Positions 60,615 to 64,000 of a stretch of DNA of 64,000 nt are shown piece after piece. Under the pieces are notes generated by a model. It worked only from the letters and a program-made list of their open reading frames with translations. It was not told the DNA's origin and did no database searches. The first letter of the stretch is position 1. Each line of letters starts with the position of its first letter. This DNA comes from Ceratopteris richardii. Its lineage: Eukaryota > Streptophyta > Polypodiopsida > Polypodiales > Pteridaceae. The position numbers and the translations under genes were made by a program. The stretch lies in assembly GCA_020310875.1 (NCBI GenBank), contig CM035428.1, forward strand, positions 104,706,661 to 104,770,660, given 5' to 3'.

Positions 60615-62018
60615 CTTGCATCTATGAGGAGAGCCTAGGAAGATCGGTGGTCTACATTAAAAACCGTGACCAACCCATTGGACTCCAACATTCAGCAGTC
60701 AAGTTTGAAAATGGTGCATACCTGGACAAAGAAGGAACCATGTACGTAGTCACCAATCAACCAAATAGGACAGACGAATTCGGTAATGTGATCCCAAAAG
60801 TGGACATATGTGACCTAGAGCAAGGGACCATAAGTGGAGAGCCTAGAACCCCTCGAGGCAAATCAGTTCTCACTAGAATTATCGCACGAGAGTGGGTTCC
60901 CCAGGACAATAAGAGCATAGATCTGCTCTCAAACTGAGAGACCGATGAAGCCTTTTGGAGTATAAGCTTGATCAGCAGAATGAGGTAGGAACAATCACAA
61001 TCTATGAGTTCAAAGATCGTGATAGCCCAGGCAAAGTGACCTATTTAGACAATACTTCAGAGAGGATCTTTGTGGTATCAGAACATGGTAGACATGCCTA
61101 GACTTGGAAGGGTGAATTTATTTTTCCCCAACCAAGATCTAATGTCTCGTATGGCCACCAAGGAGTTGGAACATCCCAAGCTCATGGAGCTCATAGGGAC
61201 AGAAGTAGAGATAGACCAGAAGTAAGCTTTGCCAACCCCTTGGGAAGAGAAAGGATGAGAACAGAGATGGATAGAGAAGAAACTGAGAGACCTAGAGCCC
61301 CAAGAAACCAAAGAAATGTTGATGATTTTCCTTTGCCAAGGCCTAGGGAAACACACTAGAACCTTGAGGCCAACCCAGTTGGTTAAGTCCATGAAGAACT
61401 ACTTCGATGGCACTGGAGACCCCTACGATCATGTGGCCGAGTTTAGGCAAGTCTTGAGAGCTGAACAAGCTGAGGACCTATTCATGCAATACAATGTCTT
61501 TGGTCTAACCCGTAGGAACACGGCACTTACGTGGTTTCAACTGCTAAATGAGAGACAGTTTAGGAACATAGACCAACTTCTAGAGGCATTCATTACTGAA
61601 TTCTCTAAGAGCGGGATACGACATGATACCTCCTCATTGATTCATAGCTTCAAACAAACACCTCAAGAGACAGTTAGACTTGCAGGAAGAAGATTTAGGC
61701 AATACTTAGAGAGGTTCCCTGTTCCAGAGCTACCTACTCCAGCCAAACAAGTGGCATTATTCCTAGACCGGTTATTGAGTACCAAACCATATGTGTACCT
61801 GAAGGACCCTAGGACCATAGAAGAATGCGTACGCATGTGTATAGAAATAGAGGATAATCTAGGAGAGGAGTTGGAGCTTTCAAAAATTTACAAAGATTCA
61901 GATAGCTCTACCAGCATCTTTTCCAGACAATCCACGTCTATTGAGGAACTTGCACAGAAGGTAGCTCAGAAATTAGGTGTCTCATGCAAACAGATACCGC
62001 GATTTACCCTAGTGAGAT
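60615..62018 (+). pseudogene. R6 Gag core, after R8
   Basis: Resumes IYEESLGRSVVYIKNRDQP, NGAYLDKEGTMYVVTNQP, RTPRGKSVLTRIIA, TGA at 60935-60937, FKDRDSPGKVTYLDN-like text with frame changes, then the core HVAEFRQVLRAEQAEDL, FGLTRRNTALTWFQ, SLIHSFKQTPQETVRLAGR and YVYLKDPRTIEECVRM. It ends with TGA at 62018-62020 (FTLVR-stop) at the first zinc knuckle where R7 reads KRCYTC. Frame slips near 60960 and 61360. Homologous to R7 52160-50820. Confidence 0.9.
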
Positions 62019-62020
62019 GA

Positions 62021-63137
62021 TGCTACACATGTGGAGGTGACCATATGGCGAACGTATGTCCCATTATGGCTCAACCCTAGGTGAATCCTAGTAGCCAGTA
62101 CTGCACCATAGATTGAAGATACACCAACCACACCGCACAAGACTACCCCTATAACAAACAAACTGTGAGACAAAATTATCCTCAACCATATCCTCAACAG
62201 GGCAGGTACCAGAACCAGTATCCACCATAGCAGTATGGTAGGCCCCAACAATCCTATCAGCCACCTTATCAAGGGTAGCACAGACCTCAACCAGTTCTAG
62301 CACAACAACCCCCTGCTCCAGCTAATGTGATTCCAATAAAGTATGGAGCTGCAGAAGAAAATCTAAATAGAGCCATAGTCCCAGTCACTCCATTGCTTTG
62401 AGAAGGTGACCCCAGTGATTAGAGTTTTGATTCTACACATATTGATAGCCCTCAGGCCTACTACATGCAGTCACCTGAGCATAGTGAGTCTTACTATTGT
62501 GAAGAACCAAGTGAACCTAGTTGGGATCCAGAGTATGCAAATATCATGTACACAAATCCCAACCCTAGACCTCAACCTAGGCAAGTAAGACCCCTATTCT
62601 CTAGAGGACCATGCTACAGATGTCAAGGAGATCACCTCATTCGTGATTGCCCAATGCCTTCCCCTACACAATCCCAATCGGTGACAATTCAAGGCTTCTG
62701 ATAAGATTGCGGAAAGAAGCATCTCTTATGAGATTGCCCAAAGAATCCCAATAATATGCCAAAAATCACTCCTATCAATGTTATTGGGTTAGTAGTAGAG
62801 TCAAGAGGAAGTGTAACTTCCACTACACCTGTGCAAGTGGTCACAAGAGCTCAGGCTTTGCAGCAGAACCAAGGTTTAGGCCCAAAAAAAAGTGCCAAAG
62901 TTAGGGAAATTGAGAGCATAACCAAGAAACGGACGAGAACCAGGAAAGATAGTCAAGAAAGGATGAAAAGACAATGGTATAAGAAGATGAGCGAATTAGA
63001 AGAGAGCATAAGAGAAACAAAAGCCAAAATTATTGAACTTGCCTCTCAAACACACTCTCACATACCACCGCCACCTTCATCCCTACCACCTTCCAACCCA
63101 CCGCATACAACTCCACCACCCCCTAGAGTAGGCTGAC
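62021..63137 (+). pseudogene. R6 Gag zinc-knuckle region and linker
   Basis: CYTCGGDHMANVCPIMAQP, then several TAG/TGA in place of Gln and Arg codons (62080, 62113, 62228, 62276, 62398), YFMQ-like LHAVT... MQSPEHSESYYCEEPSEPSW, knuckle CYRCQGDHLIRDCP (62609-62650), a damaged second one (CGKKHLL with TGA), INVIGLVVESRGSVTST and a basic coiled stretch RKDSQERMKRQWYKKMSELE. It ends in a Pro-rich tract with TGA at 63134-63136. RNA-binding part of Gag in intact relatives. Confidence 0.88.
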
Positions 63138-64000
63138 CCCACTCCTGAAGACATAGACATGATGCTTAAGGCATATCAGGCCAGAATCGAAGAAGGGCCA
63201 AATGTTATAGATCATGATATATGCTACCCTAGAGCTAATCTAGAGATAGAGAGAACCAAGCTTTGTGCTAAAATGGTAGTATTGGCTCAGACCATGTTTG
63301 AAGCCAGTCGCCTCTTCAACTACTCTTGCTCAGCTAAGGCACAGTTGCACTTTGATGGACTGTTGGAGAAGTTGGAGAGCATAATTGCAAGGTCTGATAA
63401 GGAAGCCATATCCCAAGGTAGAGCCAAGGCAAGCGAAAGAGTAAGCATTCCTCCCTAGGAAGCTTATGTGTCTAATTCCACTGAGCCAGACACCTCTTCT
63501 TCTATGAATAGGTATTCACCAAAGTTCCTGTGAGAGATTCAAGAAGAGAAATGGGCTAAAGAAAGTGAATTCCCTCCTCCCATTGAACTTGTGGATGATG
63601 CGCATGATCAATTCCCACAAGACATTCCTTCTATTTATGGAGAGAAGGAGAGTACCCAATCTCATGAGAGATTAGACTTCGAGTCTAACTCCTTACAGGA
63701 ACTACCCCATTTCACAGAACCATGGGAGGCAAAGTCTACTTGCGTGAGAGCACCCACAATCATGGTAAGAAATGAAGACTCCGTCATCCCTAGGAACATA
63801 GAGGTAGTGAAAAACACTAAAGTATAGTGCAACCTCACTTTAGAAGAGCTACTCAAGGTTAGGCCTGGACTATGGAAACATGTAGCCCATCAAGTGCCAA
63901 AAGTAGCAAAACCTCGTTCCCAGGTAGGATCTCATCGCATCGTGCCAGAAATACCCTTGGACAAGATAGGAGACATGAGTGAAGGAGAGGAAGGGAACAC
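63138..64000 (+). pseudogene. R6 Gag-PR1 linker, cut by window end
   Basis: MMLKAYQARIEEGPNVIDHD, CAKMVVLAQTMFEASRLFNY, a shorter form of the PPxEA linker (IPP-TAG-EAYVSNSTEPDT), DDAHDQFPQDIPSIYGEKES, TIMVRNEDSVIPRNIEV, TAG at 63825-63827 (Gln in R7) and VPEIPLDKIGDMSEGEEGN at the edge. PR1 itself starts just beyond 64000. Stops are C-to-T type. R7 has a longer repeat-rich linker here. Confidence 0.9.

Overview
This window is plant nuclear DNA made almost entirely of nested LTR retrotransposons; I see no intact host gene. The evidence is Ty3/gypsy and Ty1/copia polyproteins with their full domain sets, primer-binding sites (PBS) matching the 3' ends of plant tRNA-Asp and tRNA-iMet, polypurine tracts, TG...CA LTRs and short target-site duplications (TSDs). 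Many of the broken frames carry C-to-T type stop codons, as expected in methylated plant heterochromatin. The species cannot be told from this; a seed plant or other land plant with a repeat-rich genome fits.

Layout (R1-R8 are my labels). R1, 1-13401, minus: a Ty3 element cut by the left window edge, with 5' LTR 12845-13401, inserted into R2. R2, 13402-20843, plus: a Ty3 copy whose upstream part must lie left of R1. R3, 20126-25945, plus: a sister copy that shares the LTR 20126-20843 with R2 and has lost all of gag-pol. A (TATATG)n tract follows (25946-26101 and 36216-36472), split by R4, a Ty1/copia element (26102-36215, TSD ATATG). The 3' LTR of R4 is itself split by R5 (31054-35925, TSD GCGG), which carries decayed F-box/LRR-like gene pieces. 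R6, plus, starts with LTR 36473-37100 and runs to the window end, interrupted by R7 (38015-55003, minus, TSD GCTTG) and R8 (56019-60614, minus, TSD CTTGC). R7 is a complete 16,989-bp element whose two 693-bp LTRs differ at about 5 sites by eye.

R1, R2, R3, R6 and R7 belong to one superfamily of Ty3 elements (Tat/Athila-like RT and integrase, tRNA-Asp primer) with an unusual plan. Where intact the order is: long leader with hairpin or palindrome arrays; gag with several CCHC knuckles; aspartic protease PR1; RT; RNase H; an integrase with TWO tandem HHCC zinc modules of identical spacing; a SECOND aspartic protease (PR2) after integrase; a tail of W-x-P-K type repeats; then a large separate ORF of up to about 1,300 codons, unlike any domain I can name with confidence, preceded by a good 3' splice acceptor. 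R1 and R7 are strongly diverged from each other yet share all of these, so the plan is probably ancestral and selected. This is the system I consider worth pursuing.

Expected working of an intact copy (inference): full-length RNA from the LTR promoter gives Gag-Pol; a spliced RNA, joining a donor just after the PBS to the acceptor before the downstream ORF, would give the extra protein, much as retroviruses express env. R3 shows that LTR, PBS, downstream ORF, polypurine tract and LTR can exist together without gag-pol.
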